Source: Alphaproteobacteria bacterium (lineage in GTDB: Bacteria; Pseudomonadota; Gammaproteobacteria; Burkholderiales; Burkholderiaceae_C). Taken from it: a stretch of DNA of 64,000 bases. The notes under the pieces are model-generated. The model was not told the origin of the DNA and did no database searches. It saw only the letters and a program-made list of their open reading frames with translations. Position numbers and translations under genes: made by a program. This document shows positions 36,717-47,532 of this stretch, in pieces (position 1 is the first letter of the stretch; every line of letters starts with the position of its first letter). The stretch is from positions 62,001 to 126,000 of the forward strand of contig JASGCM010000009.1 of assembly GCA_030054175.1 (NCBI GenBank), given 5' to 3'.

Positions 36717-37766
36717 TTATCCCAACAGGGCTTGGGCAAACTCCCGGGCGTCAAAGCGCTCCAAGTCTTCCAGTTGTTCCCCCACCCCGATGAAATAGAC
36801 CGGAACGGACTGCCCAATAGTGAGTGCGCGCTGACGTCCCCATAGCGCAATGGCGGCCAACACGCCACCTTTGGCGGTGCCATCGAGTTTGGTGACGATC
36901 AGTCCGGTCAGTTGCAGCGCTTCGTCGAACGCCTTGACTTGAGCCAGGGCATTTTGGCCGGTGTTGCCGTCAATCACCAGCAAGACCTCGTGGGGTGCGC
37001 TGGGATCGGCTTTTTGTACCACCCGTTTGATCTTCTTCAACTCGTCCATCAGGTGCAATTGGGTGGGCAGTCGGCCGGCGGTATCGACCAACACCACGTC
37101 ACGGCCTCTGGCGCGCCCGGCGCTGACAGCATCAAAGCTGACCGCAGCCGGGTCGCCTCCTTCTTGGCTGACAATATCGACTTGGTTGCGGCCAGCCCAA
37201 ACGCTGAGTTGCTCACGGGCGGCGGCTCGAAAAGTATCGGCCGCTGCCAGCAGCACGCTGGCGCCTTGGTCGCTGAGGTGGCGTGTGAGTTTGCCGATCG
37301 AGGTGGTTTTGCCCGCGCCATTGACCCCAGCTACCATGATCACAGTGGGGTGGTGCTGACCAATGGTCAGACTGGCTTCCAAGGGGCGCAGCAATTCAGC
37401 GATGGCATCGGCCAACAGACCTTTGACTGCGGCCGGGTCTTGCGCCCCAGTCTCTTTCACACGGCGCTTCAGATCATTCAGCAGGTGCTGCGTGGCCTGC
37501 ACGCCGGCGTCGGCTTGCAATAGTGCGGCTTCCAACTCTTCATACAATTCATCGTCGATGCGAGCGCCTGTGAATACCTGCGCGATCTGGCTGCCAGTGC
37601 GTTTGAGGCCCGCTCGCAGACGGCCCAGCCAATTGCTGCGCTCAGGAGGGGGCTCATTGGGGGGAGAGGGCTGAACCGAAGCGGCCACTGGCGCTACAGG
37701 TGCGGATGTTGGCGCAGGCGATTCCGGGGTCGGAGGTGGGTTTTTTTTCTTGAAGAAGCTGAACAT
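36717..37766 (-). CDS. ftsY: Signal recognition particle receptor FtsY
   Basis: The membrane-targeting GTPase that docks SRP-ribosome complexes. The N domain is followed by the G domain with GVNGAGKTTSIGKL (P-loop), DTAGRLPTQ and TKLDGTAKGG. The N-terminal A region is short and proline-rich after FSFFKKKNPPP rather than long and acidic. It is 349 aa and divergent from the M16 protease pair. Confidence 0.97.
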   Translation of the reverse strand: MFSFFKKKNPPPTPESPAPTSAPVAPVAASVQPSPPNEPPPERSNWLGRLRAGLKRTGSQIAQVFTGARIDDELYEELEAALLQADAGVQATQHLLNDLKRRVKETGAQDPAAVKGLLADAIAELLRPLEASLTIGQHHPTVIMVAGVNGAGKTTSIGKLTRHLSDQGASVLLAAADTFRAAAREQLSVWAGRNQVDIVSQEGGDPAAVSFDAVSAGRARGRDVVLVDTAGRLPTQLHLMDELKKIKRVVQKADPSAPHEVLLVIDGNTGQNALAQVKAFDEALQLTGLIVTKLDGTAKGGVLAAIALWGRQRALTIGQSVPVYFIGVGEQLEDLERFDAREFAQALLG

Positions 37767-37843
37767 GCGTGTGGGTGTTCCTAGAATGCGAGTCAGGGGA
37801 TGCCCGTTGGCACCTGATCTGCTCCATCCGAACCTCCTATTCT

Positions 37844-39268
37844 ATGAAACGCTTGATATTTTGGTTGTGCGCCTTTGTGCCTTGGTGGGTTGTGGCACAA
37901 GATCGACCTTCGCCCCAGCCTGTCGGCGCCCCCTCGGCAATGGCCGCCAGCGCCGCTGGCATCGTTCACCACACGTTGCCCAACGGCATGCAACTCATCG
38001 TGAAAGTGGATCGGCGTGCGCCCACTGCCGTGCACATGGTTTGGGTGCGTGTGGGTTCGATCGATGAGGTCGATGGCAAGTCTGGAATCGCCCATGTGCT
38101 CGAGCACATGTTGTTCAAGGGCACCGAGACCCTGGCTCCTGGTGAATTTTCTCGGCGCGTGGCCGCATTGGGCGGGAGTGAAAACGCCTTCACCAGCAAA
38201 GACTATACGGGCTACTTTCAGATGATTCCTGCCCAGCGCCTGCCCGATGTGATGCGGCTAGAGGCCGATCGCTTCTATCGCAACCGTTGGAGCGATGAAG
38301 ATTTCGCCAAAGAAATCGAAGTGATCAAGGAAGAGCGTCGGTTGCGCACGGATGACGTGCCTCGATCCGCCTTGTACGAGCAGTTGTCTGCAGTACAGTT
38401 CAGTGCTTCGCCATACCGACGCCCCATCATCGGATGGATGAATGACCTGGAGCATTTGCGCCCCGCCGACGTGCGTGAGTTTTATCGCCAGTGGTATGTG
38501 CCAGCCAACGCCACTGTGGCGGTGGTCGGTGACGTCGATCCGGCGCGCGTGTTGCAATGGGCGCAAGAGTTTTATGGCGTCATTCCCGCCGGCGTCATTC
38601 TCGAACGCAAGCCTCGCGAGGAACCCGAACAAAAAGGCATCCGTCGATTGCAATTCAAAGCGCCGGCAGAACAAAGCTATTTGGTGATGTCTTGGAAAGT
38701 TCCCGGCCTGAGAGGTCTGAATGCCGATGCCAACACCACCGATGCCTTGGCCCTGACCATGTTGTCTGCCTTGCTCGATGGCTACAGCGGCTCTCGCTTG
38801 GATCGGCGCCTGACCCAAGGTGCAGATCGGGTGGCCGATAGTGCGGGCTCTTACCATAGCCTCAGCGGACGCGGCCCCAATGTCTTCGTACTCGATGGAG
38901 TGCCTGCCCCTGGCAAGACGGCCACGCAACTTGAGCAGGCGCTGCGCGCCGAGATCGAGCGTGTGGCCCGAGATGGCGTCACCGAAGCCGAGTTGCGGCG
39001 GGTCAGGGCCCAGTGGACGGCCGCGCAAGTGTATGGTCGAGATTCATTGTTCAACCAGGCCCGTGAGATCGGCACCTGGTGGGTCACCGGCTTACCCCTG
39101 GACACCTCGGACCGTTTGATCGAGATGCTGCAAAACGTGACGGGTGCCCAAGTCCAAGATGTGGCCCGACGTTACTTTCAAGACGATCAACTGACCGTGG
39201 CTGAGTTGTTGCCCCAGCCAATGAACGCCAACCCGCCGCGCCGTCCTGCGGTCCCCATCAGGCATTGA
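37844..39268 (+). CDS. M16 family zinc metalloprotease (catalytic partner)
   Basis: A 474-aa exported peptidase. A short signal peptide (MKRLIFWLCAFVPWWVVAQ) is followed by the M16 N-terminal domain with the zinc motif HVLEH in GIAHVLEHMLFKG and a downstream Glu in the usual place (EADRFYRNRW region), then the M16 C-terminal domain. It likely degrades peptides in the periplasm. The open frame reaches 37769, but ATG 37844 starts the signal peptide. The next gene is its HxxEH-less partner, 3 bp downstream. Confidence 0.93.
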   Translation: MKRLIFWLCAFVPWWVVAQDRPSPQPVGAPSAMAASAAGIVHHTLPNGMQLIVKVDRRAPTAVHMVWVRVGSIDEVDGKSGIAHVLEHMLFKGTETLAPGEFSRRVAALGGSENAFTSKDYTGYFQMIPAQRLPDVMRLEADRFYRNRWSDEDFAKEIEVIKEERRLRTDDVPRSALYEQLSAVQFSASPYRRPIIGWMNDLEHLRPADVREFYRQWYVPANATVAVVGDVDPARVLQWAQEFYGVIPAGVILERKPREEPEQKGIRRLQFKAPAEQSYLVMSWKVPGLRGLNADANTTDALALTMLSALLDGYSGSRLDRRLTQGADRVADSAGSYHSLSGRGPNVFVLDGVPAPGKTATQLEQALRAEIERVARDGVTEAELRRVRAQWTAAQVYGRDSLFNQAREIGTWWVTGLPLDTSDRLIEMLQNVTGAQVQDVARRYFQDDQLTVAELLPQPMNANPPRRPAVPIRH

Positions 39269-39271
39269 ACC

Positions 39272-40597
39272 ATGTCATTCAAATCAACCTTGCTCATTGC
39301 AGTTTGGGCACTCTGGGCTGGCATTGCCCAAGCCACCCTGCCGATTCAATCGTTCACCACCAGTTCGGGTGCCCGGGTTTTTCTGGTGGAGAGCCCCAGC
39401 TTGCCCATGGTCGATGTGCAAATCGATTTCGACGCCGGCGCACGGCGTGATCCAGCGCAAAAAACCGGTTTGGCCAACCAAGTGGCGAGCATGACCGCCA
39501 AGGGCGTGCGGGCTCAAGGGTCGCTGCCCGCATTGGATGAAAACCAATTGGGCGAAGCCTGGGCTGATTTGGGTGCCAGCTTTGGCGGAAGGGCTTCGGA
39601 CGATCGCATGTCATTCAAGTTGCGCAGCCTGACCCAAGCCGAATTGCTGCGCCAGGCGGTTCAATTGGCGGCACGTCAACTGGCCCATCCCGCGTATCGA
39701 CCGGAGCAGTGGGAGGAAGTACGGGCCCGCGACATCGCCTCTTTGAAAGAGGCCCGAACCCGGCCTGCTACGCTCGCGCAAGAGCGTTTCATGGCTGCCC
39801 TGTACCCAGATCATCCCTATGGCCGCAAAGTCACCGAAGACAGTTTGCGCGCCATCTCGGTGGAGGACATGGGTCATTTTCACCAACAACACTTGTGGGC
39901 TTGTCGCGCCAAGGTCAGCATTGTCGGTGCGGTCACCCGCCAGCAAGCCCAAGATCTGGTTCAGCAACTGTTGGCCCATCTGTCCACGGCGCGTACTTGC
40001 CCTGCCTTGCCCGGCGTGCCGGAGGCTCAGCCTTTGCAGCAAGCTCAAAACATCCAGGTGCCGTTTGAGGCCGCGCAATCCCAGATTCTTTTGGGTCAGC
40101 CGTCCTTCAAGCGCACCGATCCCGACTTCTTTGCGCTTTTGGTGGGCAACCATATTTTGGGCGGCGGGGGCTTTGTTTCTCGCCTGACCCATCAGGTGCG
40201 CGAGCAACGCGGATTGAGCTACAGCGTTTACAGCTACTTTGCCCCTGGCCTGCACGCTGGTCCCTTTGTTGCCGGATTGCAGACGCGACCCGACCAGGCC
40301 CAGCAGGCCTTGCAACTCACGCGCGAGATCGTGCGAGACTTTGTTCAATCCGGCCCCACAGCAGAGGAATTGCGCGCTGCTCAAGACAATTTGGTGGGGG
40401 GCTTTGCCTTGCGTTTGGACAGTAACCGCAAATTGCTCGACAACTTGGCCAATATCGCTTGGTTCGACTTGCCGCTCAATTACCTCGATCACTGGACCCG
40501 TCGAATTGAAGCCGTCACCATACAGGATATTCGTTCTGCCTTCGGCCGCAAGCTGCAGCCCGATCGGATGGTTAGCCTGATTTTAGGACCCACATGA
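39272..40597 (+). CDS. M16 family peptidase-like protein (non-catalytic partner)
   Basis: A 441-aa exported protein with the same two-domain M16 fold. The zinc motif is lost: where HxxEH should stand it reads GLANQVASMTAKGV. The C-terminal half keeps the family glycine-rich loop (GGGFVSRLTHQVREQRGLSYSVY), which helps bind substrate in such heterodimers. It has a signal peptide ending near IAQA. It follows the catalytic M16 gene by 3 bp, so the two very likely form an alpha-beta pair like mitochondrial processing peptidase. Confidence 0.92.
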   Translation: MSFKSTLLIAVWALWAGIAQATLPIQSFTTSSGARVFLVESPSLPMVDVQIDFDAGARRDPAQKTGLANQVASMTAKGVRAQGSLPALDENQLGEAWADLGASFGGRASDDRMSFKLRSLTQAELLRQAVQLAARQLAHPAYRPEQWEEVRARDIASLKEARTRPATLAQERFMAALYPDHPYGRKVTEDSLRAISVEDMGHFHQQHLWACRAKVSIVGAVTRQQAQDLVQQLLAHLSTARTCPALPGVPEAQPLQQAQNIQVPFEAAQSQILLGQPSFKRTDPDFFALLVGNHILGGGGFVSRLTHQVREQRGLSYSVYSYFAPGLHAGPFVAGLQTRPDQAQQALQLTREIVRDFVQSGPTAEELRAAQDNLVGGFALRLDSNRKLLDNLANIAWFDLPLNYLDHWTRRIEAVTIQDIRSAFGRKLQPDRMVSLILGPT

Positions 40598-40615
40598 AGC
40601 GCTGGGGGCGTCACC

Positions 40616-41164
40616 ATGGGTGAGGTTCGCATCATCAGCGGGCAATGGCGGCGCAGCAAACTGGCCGTGCCCGACCTGCCAGGCTTGCGGCCCACCCCGG
40701 ATCGCGTGCGTGAAACCTTATTCAATTGGCTGGGGCAGGACCTAACAGGGTGGCAGGTGCTTGATGCGTTCTCCGGTTCGGGGGCTCTGGGTTTTGAGGC
40801 CGCCTCGCGCGGAGCCACCCAGGTGCTTTTGATCGAGCAAGACCCGGGTTTGGTGCGGGCGCTTCAAGCTTCGGCGCAACGACTGCAGGCCAACGCCGTG
40901 ACCGTGCGTCGCGGAGACGGATTGGCCGCGATGCGTGCGCAAGCGCCGGCTTCCATGGATTTGATTTTTCTCGATCCGCCCTTTGCGGCCGACTTATTCT
41001 CAGCGGCCTTGTCAGCGGCCCGTTCTACTGTGCGAGCTGGAGGATGGGTGTACCTGGAAGCCCACAAGGCTTGGGGCCAAGCCGAAGTGGATGCGTTGGG
41101 TTTTTCGATCTATCGACAATTGCGTGCGGGCCAGGTTTGGGCGCACCTGTTGCAACCGGCTTGA
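40616..41164 (+). CDS. rsmD: 16S rRNA (guanine(966)-N(2))-methyltransferase
   Basis: A 182-aa SAM-dependent methyltransferase that modifies G966 of 16S rRNA. IRIISGQWRR-like start (VRIISGQWRRSKLAVP), LRPTPDRVRETLFNWL, SAM motif DAFSGSGALGFEAASRGA and catalytic DPPF are present. It stands between the M16 pair and coaD, the common rsmD-coaD order. Confidence 0.95.
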   Translation: MGEVRIISGQWRRSKLAVPDLPGLRPTPDRVRETLFNWLGQDLTGWQVLDAFSGSGALGFEAASRGATQVLLIEQDPGLVRALQASAQRLQANAVTVRRGDGLAAMRAQAPASMDLIFLDPPFAADLFSAALSAARSTVRAGGWVYLEAHKAWGQAEVDALGFSIYRQLRAGQVWAHLLQPA

Positions 41165-41206
41165 AGCGCTTGGGCGATAATGGGGACATACAGAAAGACC
41201 CCAGTC

Positions 41207-41701
41207 ATGAGCTCTTCCGTCATTGCGGTTTATCCGGGCACTTTCGATCCCATTACCTTGGGCCACGAAGACATCGTGCGCCGGGCGGCCCGCCTGTTTG
41301 GTACCGTGGTGCTCGGCGTGGCCATCGCCCATCACAAGAAAACCCTGTTCAGCTTGGAGGCGCGCATGGCCATGGTGCAAGAAGCACTGGCCGACTGCCC
41401 CAATGTGCGTGTCGCATCTTTTCAAGGGCTGGTTCGCGATTTCGCTCGGGCTCAGGGGGCCACCGTCATGGTGCGTGGCGTGCGCTCAATGACCGATTTT
41501 GACTATGAGTTCCAATTGTCCGGCATGAATCGCCATTTGGCTCCAGAGGTCGAGACCATATTCCTCAATGCCTTGGACATCCACCAGTGCGTCTCGAGCA
41601 CCATGGTGCGTGAAATCACCTTGCTCGGCGGAGAGGTCGAGCGTTTCGTCTCGTCCGGGGTGTTGAGACGGCTTAACGCTCACCGGCCAATCTCCAAGTG
41701 A
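41207..41701 (+). CDS. coaD: Pantetheine-phosphate adenylyltransferase
   Basis: Transfers AMP to 4'-phosphopantetheine in CoA synthesis. The nucleotidyl-transferase motif is in YPGTFDPITLGHEDIVRRA, and VSSTMVREI is the C-terminal ISSTxxR motif. The protein is 164 aa from ATG 41207; the frame's longer start at 41180 adds nine unconserved residues. The next gene overlaps its end by 4 nt. Confidence 0.97.
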   Translation: MSSSVIAVYPGTFDPITLGHEDIVRRAARLFGTVVLGVAIAHHKKTLFSLEARMAMVQEALADCPNVRVASFQGLVRDFARAQGATVMVRGVRSMTDFDYEFQLSGMNRHLAPEVETIFLNALDIHQCVSSTMVREITLLGGEVERFVSSGVLRRLNAHRPISK

Positions 41702-42348
41702 CCGAATTCCTGTTGATTCGCCACGGCGAAACCGACTGGAACCGCGAGCTGCGCTTTCAGGGGCAAATCGACGTTCCTTTGAATGCCATGGGACAAGTAC
41801 AAGCCCAACGCTTGGCCGACCACTTGGCTCAAAGCGAATGGTCTGATGCCTTGCATCTTCACAGCAGTGACCTGCAACGCGCCATGCAAACCGCGCAGCC
41901 TTTGTCGGGCGAACGACGCCATCTACAAGCACACAAGGGCTTGAGAGAACAGGGTTTTGGTATTTTTGAAGGACTCAGTGTCACTGAGTTGCAAAGCCAA
42001 CAACCCGAGTTGTGGCAACAGTGGCGACGATTTGACGCCGGATTTGAGTTGCCCGGTGGCGAGAGCACCCAGCGGTTTCATGGTCGCGTCATGCAATCCC
42101 TCTCGGCTTTGGCCGAAGAGCATTGGGGCGAGCGCCTGGTGGTAGTGACGCACGGCGGCGTGCTCAACATGGTCTGGCGCACGGTGCATGGCCAATCTTT
42201 GCATGGCTATCGGGAGTGTGTCATTCCCAATGCCGGTGTCAATCACGTGGCTTGGGAGGACGGCCGCTGGCGCGTCCTGAGTTGGGCCAAAGTCGATCAT
42301 TTGCTGGGATTGCCGCCGCAACCGGTGTACCAAACCACCTCGGTTTGA
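41698..42348 (+). CDS. Histidine phosphatase family protein
   Basis: A 216-aa phosphoglycerate-mutase-like phosphatase. The phosphohistidine motif LIRHGETDWN is at the N-terminus, LREQGFGIFEG follows, and the second catalytic His is in VVVTHGGVLNMVW. It is close to GpmB/CobC-type enzymes, so the substrate is open. It starts at GTG 41698 with a 4-nt overlap with coaD. Confidence 0.9.
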   Translation: MTEFLLIRHGETDWNRELRFQGQIDVPLNAMGQVQAQRLADHLAQSEWSDALHLHSSDLQRAMQTAQPLSGERRHLQAHKGLREQGFGIFEGLSVTELQSQQPELWQQWRRFDAGFELPGGESTQRFHGRVMQSLSALAEEHWGERLVVVTHGGVLNMVWRTVHGQSLHGYRECVIPNAGVNHVAWEDGRWRVLSWAKVDHLLGLPPQPVYQTTSV

Positions 42349-43895
<1,547 letters not shown>

Positions 43896-43962
43896 GGGCC
43901 AGGCAAGGGTAGTGGAGCCAACCCATTATCACCTGAATGTGGTCTTTTGAACTCATTTTGTA

Positions 43963-44041
43963 GAAATTGGGGTCTTAGAAATTGGGGTCTGACCCCAATT
44001 TCTGCAATTTCCTGTGACCCCAATTTCCTGACCCCAATTTC
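43963..44041. repeat. GGGGTC palindromic repeat, locus D1
   Basis: Two left units (from 43963 and 43978) and three right GACCCCAATTTC units around a central T at 43990, 79 bp in all. It ends 1 bp from the pth stop codon and lies between the divergently oriented 5' end of the patatin gene and the pth 3' end. Confidence 0.93.
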
Positions 44042-44042
44042 C

Positions 44043-44690
44043 TCAGTTCGAGGTGTTCGAGTCGGCGGCAGAAAAATTGGGGTCAGACCCCAATTTCTGC
44101 GCTGGTTTCGGTCGCGGGGGCTTGGAGGTGTGGATTTTTTGCGTCGCGCGGGTGGTGTCGCCAGCCAGCAGGTCCTCGAAGGCGCTCAGGGAGCGGGTGA
44201 CGCAGGCTTCGATCAGATCGCGTTGATCTGTGGGTGGCTTGCGCAGCACCCAAGCCGCCACCTCGTCTTTAACACCTGGGTGGCCGATGCCGATGCGCAG
44301 CCGCCAATAGTCAGGGGTGCCCAGTTGGGCATGGATGTCACGCAGGCCATTGTGGCCGGCATGCCCGCCACCGAATTTGAGCTTGGCTTCGCCGGGGGGC
44401 AGGTCGAGTTCGTCGTGGATCACCAAAACGGAGTCAGGTCTGATTTTGAAGAAGCGTGCCAAGGCGGACACCGATTTGCCCGACAAGTTCATATAGGTTT
44501 GCGGCTCAAGCAGCCAAATGGTCTGACCTTTGACCTGGGTGCGGGCGACACGGCCAAAGTAGCTGCGCTCATCCACCAGATGAACTTTCAATTGGCGTGC
44601 CAAGTCATCGATCCACCAAAAACCAACATTGTGGCGCGTGGCTTCGTATTCGTTGCCCGGGTTGCCCAGGCCGACCAAAAGTTGAATCAT
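44043..44690 (-). CDS. pth: Peptidyl-tRNA hydrolase with repeat inserted in its C-terminus
   Basis: Recycles peptidyl-tRNA released by stalled ribosomes. The core is complete: [21 protein letters not shown] (catalytic His), [46 protein letters not shown]. It is 215 aa from ATG 44690, against roughly 190-200 usual. The extra C-terminal part contains KLGSDPNF, encoded by repeat copy D2 (44071-44097) in frame, followed by SAADSNTSN before the stop. The Pth core should work regardless, as the tail lies beyond the active site. Confidence 0.95.
   Translation of the reverse strand: MIQLLVGLGNPGNEYEATRHNVGFWWIDDLARQLKVHLVDERSYFGRVARTQVKGQTIWLLEPQTYMNLSGKSVSALARFFKIRPDSVLVIHDELDLPPGEAKLKFGGGHAGHNGLRDIHAQLGTPDYWRLRIGIGHPGVKDEVAAWVLRKPPTDQRDLIEACVTRSLSAFEDLLAGDTTRATQKIHTSKPPRPKPAQKLGSDPNFSAADSNTSN
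44071..44097. repeat. GGGGTC palindromic repeat, locus D2, inside pth
   Basis: A 27-bp palindrome made of one GGGGTC arm and one GACCCC arm around a central A at 44085. It is the shortest member and lies wholly inside the pth coding sequence near its 3' end, keeping the frame open. Confidence 0.93.
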
Positions 44691-44731
44691 GTGCAGATTA
44701 TCGCCTCGCGGGCTTTGTGGGGAGGCCATGA

Positions 44732-44763
44732 AAAAACCCCGTCGCGTGAGCAGCGGGGTTTGA
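44732..44763 (-). terminator. Rho-independent terminator after rplY
   Basis: On the minus strand AAACCCCG, a 12-nt loop, CGGGGTTT and a run of Ts follow the rplY stop by about 45 nt. The stem is 8 bp and perfect. It separates rplY from pth, which starts at 44690. Confidence 0.75.
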
Positions 44764-44807
44764 TCAGAACTAACACGCAAGCAGACCCATGTGGGCCTGC
44801 AAATGAA

Positions 44808-45419
44808 TTACTTCTTGGCGTCAGCGGTGGCAGCATCAGCGGCAGGTGCCGCTTCTTCTGCGGCCGCGTTCACCACGGACACCAGGACTGGGTTGGCCTT
44901 GCCGTGAATGACTGCAGTCACACCCTTGGGCAGGGTAATGTCGTTCAAGTGCAGCGAGGTGCCTTTCTTCAAGCCAGACAGGTCCACGGCGATGAATTCA
45001 GGCAGATCGACCGGCAGGCAAGAAATGTCGAGTTCGGTGATGACGTGGTTGACCAAGCAGCCGTCGGCCTTGACGGCCGGAGAAGACTCTTCACCCGAAT
45101 AGTGGATGGGCACTTTTTTGTGCATCTTGGTGTTGGCGTCAACACGCTGGAAGTCGATGTGCAGCACCAGTTGCTTGAAAGGGTGGTATTGAACGTCGCG
45201 CAGCAGCACTTGGTTGGACTGGCCATTGAGTTCCATGTCGAGAATGGAAGAGTGGAACACTTCTTTTTTCAGTGCGTGCCAAAGGGCATTGTGATCGAGT
45301 TCGATCAGTTGTGGTTGGCCTTGACCACCATAAACGATGCCAGGCGTACGGCCAGTGTTGCGCAGACGGCGGCTCGCACCCGTTCCCTGCTTGGCGCGCT
45401 CAAAAGCGACGAATTTCAT
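44808..45419 (-). CDS. rplY: 50S ribosomal protein L25/general stress protein Ctc
   Basis: The long (about 203 aa) L25/CTC form that binds 5S r[34 protein letters not shown] is the L25 N-terminal domain, then TL5 C-terminal beta domain, ending in an Ala-rich acidic tail. ATG 45419 has AAGGAG 6-7 nt upstream; the open frame begins eight codons earlier. Confidence 0.96.
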   Translation of the reverse strand: MKFVAFERAKQGTGASRRLRNTGRTPGIVYGGQGQPQLIELDHNALWHALKKEVFHSSILDMELNGQSNQVLLRDVQYHPFKQLVLHIDFQRVDANTKMHKKVPIHYSGEESSPAVKADGCLVNHVITELDISCLPVDLPEFIAVDLSGLKKGTSLHLNDITLPKGVTAVIHGKANPVLVSVVNAAAEEAAPAADAATADAKK

Positions 45420-45469
45420 GACTGACTCCTTCAATGAGTCCACCGCGACCAGTGTGACTCCGGGTTGAT

Positions 45470-45489
45470 AAAAGCCGAAACATTCGGCC
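45470..45489 (-). terminator. Short Rho-independent terminator after prs
   Basis: On the minus strand GCCGAA, a 3-nt loop, TTCGGC and TTTT lie about 20 nt beyond the prs stop. The stem is 6 bp. It suggests at least partial separation of rplY transcription from prs. Confidence 0.5.
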
Positions 45490-45508
45490 AGAAAAAGCCC
45501 CCCTCAGT

Positions 45509-46480
45509 TCAGAACAGTTGTTCTTGGTCTGAGAACAGGCTCATCACCGACTCTCCTTTGGCGATGCGCGAGATCGTTTCTGCGATCAGCGGTGCAACCG
45601 AGAGTTGGCGAATCTTGTTGCATTGCGACGCGGAGTCGCTCAGCGGGATGGTGTTGGTGATGACCACTTCATCCAGGGCGCTGCCTTGGGTGATGCGCTC
45701 GATCGCCGAACCAGAAAAAATCGGGTGCGTACAGTAGGCGTAGACTTTCTTGGCTCCGCGCTCTTTAAGCACCTCGGCGGCCTTGACCAATGTGCCAGCG
45801 GTGTCGATCATGTCATCCATGATGACGCAATTGCGACCTTCGATCTCACCAATGACGTGCATGACTTCCGATACATTGGCCTTGGGGCGTCGCTTGTCGA
45901 TGATGGCCAGATCGCAACCCAGTTGCTTGGCCAAGGCGCGCGCGCGCACTACACCGCCGACGTCGGGAGAGACCACAATCAGGTCTTCGTATTTTTTTTG
46001 ACGCAAGTCGCCCAAGAGCACTGGCGATGCGTAAATGTTGTCGACTGGGATGTCGAAGAAGCCTTGAATCTGGTCGGCGTGCAAATCCATGGTCAACACA
46101 CGAGCCACGCCGACAGTTTGCAACAGGTTGGCCACCACTTTCGCCGAGATCGGTACGCGGGTTGAGCGCGGACGGCGGTCCTGGCGGGCATAGCCGAAAT
46201 AAGGGATGACGGCGCTGATGCGTTCGGCCGATGCGCGCTTGAGGGCATCGACCATGATCAGCAGTTCCATCAGGTTTTCGTTGGTGGGCGCGCAGGTGGA
46301 CTGGATGACGAAAACGTCTCGGGCACGCACGTTTTGCATCAGTTCGACAGTGACCTCGCCATCAGAGAAGCGGTCCACATGAGCCTGCCCGAGCTCGGTG
46401 CCCAGGTGAGTCGCGATTTCTCGGGCCAACACAGGGTTGGCGTTACCGGTAAAGAGCATGAAGTCTGAAGCGCTGGACAT
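45509..46480 (-). CDS. prs: Ribose-phosphate pyrophosphokinase
   Basis: Makes PRPP from ribose 5-phosphate and ATP. The protein is 323 aa from ATG 46480. It has [21 protein letters not shown], the ATP-binding [57 protein letters not shown], and the PRPP motif [13 protein letters not shown]. The frame extends upstream through the tRNA-Gln gene to 46741 and that part is not coding. Confidence 0.97.
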   Translation of the reverse strand: MSSASDFMLFTGNANPVLAREIATHLGTELGQAHVDRFSDGEVTVELMQNVRARDVFVIQSTCAPTNENLMELLIMVDALKRASAERISAVIPYFGYARQDRRPRSTRVPISAKVVANLLQTVGVARVLTMDLHADQIQGFFDIPVDNIYASPVLLGDLRQKKYEDLIVVSPDVGGVVRARALAKQLGCDLAIIDKRRPKANVSEVMHVIGEIEGRNCVIMDDMIDTAGTLVKAAEVLKERGAKKVYAYCTHPIFSGSAIERITQGSALDEVVITNTIPLSDSASQCNKIRQLSVAPLIAETISRIAKGESVMSLFSDQEQLF

Positions 46481-46578
46481 GGGGCAATGCAAGAAATTGT
46501 TTATAGGTCTTACCAGGCACCCACCTGCTGGAAATGCAGTACTTTGACCGCGCTGGACCATCAAGTGCGTTGAGCATT

Positions 46579-46655
46579 TGGCAGGGGAGGAAGGACTCGA
46601 ACCCTCGCATGCCGGAATCAAAATCCGGTGCCTTGACCAACTTGGCGACTCCCCT
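46579..46655 (-). tRNA. tRNA-Gln (anticodon UUG)
   Basis: A 77-nt cloverleaf on the minus strand: acceptor AGGGGAG pairs with CTCCCCT, the anticodon stem is CCGGA/TCCGG with the loop TTTTGAT and anticodon TTG, the T loop is TTCGAGT, and the 3' CCA is encoded. The T stem has one G-T wobble. It sits between ispE and prs on the same strand, a common arrangement in betaproteobacteria, and is probably cut from a longer transcript. Confidence 0.97.
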
Positions 46656-46686
46656 ACACAGGCAATTGGCACCAGGCCAATTGCCC

Positions 46687-47532
46687 TTATTCGTCGCTGG
46701 AACACCACCCCGCCAAGGGGTGACGATCCAAATTGTGGCACAACTGAACCACATGGCCAGCAGGCGCAGGAGGCAGCACCATGGACTCATCGACCGGCGC
46801 AAATACCGCGCTGCCCGAACCTGTCATGCGTGGCTTCAAACCCAGTGATTCCAACCACATCAAGGCCGAAAGCACATCAGGGCAAAGCCGCTGCGCCACC
46901 TGCTGCAAGTCGTTTTGGCCAAAACTGAACGGCTGTGCAACAAAGTCTGAAATGGTAACACTTTTATGAGCTCTTTCCAAATCCGGATCGCTAAAAATGG
47001 CAGGGGTTGACAGTCCTGCTGGGGGTTTGACGATCAACCAGCGTTGCCGAGGCAGGTCCAGCGGGGTCAATGTTTCGCCTACCCCTTCGGCCCAGGCATG
47101 CCCGCCAAACAGGAAAAACGGCACATCGGCGCCCAATTTCAAGCCCAATTCGGACAACTGGCGCCGCGACCAGCCCAGACCCCATAAGCGATTCAAGGCC
47201 AGCAAGGTGGTCGCTGCGTCAGATGACCCGCCGCCAAGACCTGCCATGGCTGGCAAGTGTTTTTCGACGGCCATGTGAGCCCCCAACCGCGTACCGCTGG
47301 CTTGTTGCAATAAACGGGCTGCACGCACGATCAGGTCATCTGCGGGCAGGGCGACTGTCAAATCTTGGCGGGTGATTCGGCCATCTTCAGTCAAGTCAAA
47401 GTGCAAGACATCGCACCAATCGATCAGCATGAAAGCCGATTGCAACTGGTGATAGCCATCGGCACGTCTTCCGGTGATGTGCAAAAACAAGTTCAATTTG
47501 GCCGGAGCCAAGACATCGTGCAGTGCATTCAT
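46687..47532 (-). CDS. ispE: 4-diphosphocytidyl-2-C-methyl-D-erythritol kinase
   Basis: A GHMP kinase of the non-mevalonate isoprenoid pathway, 281 aa. [24 protein letters not shown] is the N-terminal signature and [17 protein letters not shown] is the ATP-binding loop; [11 protein letters not shown] near the end is the third GHMP motif. ATG 47532 overlaps the lolB stop by 4 nt (ATGA). Confidence 0.97.
   Translation of the reverse strand: MNALHDVLAPAKLNLFLHITGRRADGYHQLQSAFMLIDWCDVLHFDLTEDGRITRQDLTVALPADDLIVRAARLLQQASGTRLGAHMAVEKHLPAMAGLGGGSSDAATTLLALNRLWGLGWSRRQLSELGLKLGADVPFFLFGGHAWAEGVGETLTPLDLPRQRWLIVKPPAGLSTPAIFSDPDLERAHKSVTISDFVAQPFSFGQNDLQQVAQRLCPDVLSALMWLESLGLKPRMTGSGSAVFAPVDESMVLPPAPAGHVVQLCHNLDRHPLAGWCSSDE

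Noticed and set aside
46481..46741. N-terminal extension of prs
   Set aside because: It would translate through the tRNA-Gln gene; the conserved Prs N-terminus begins at 46480.
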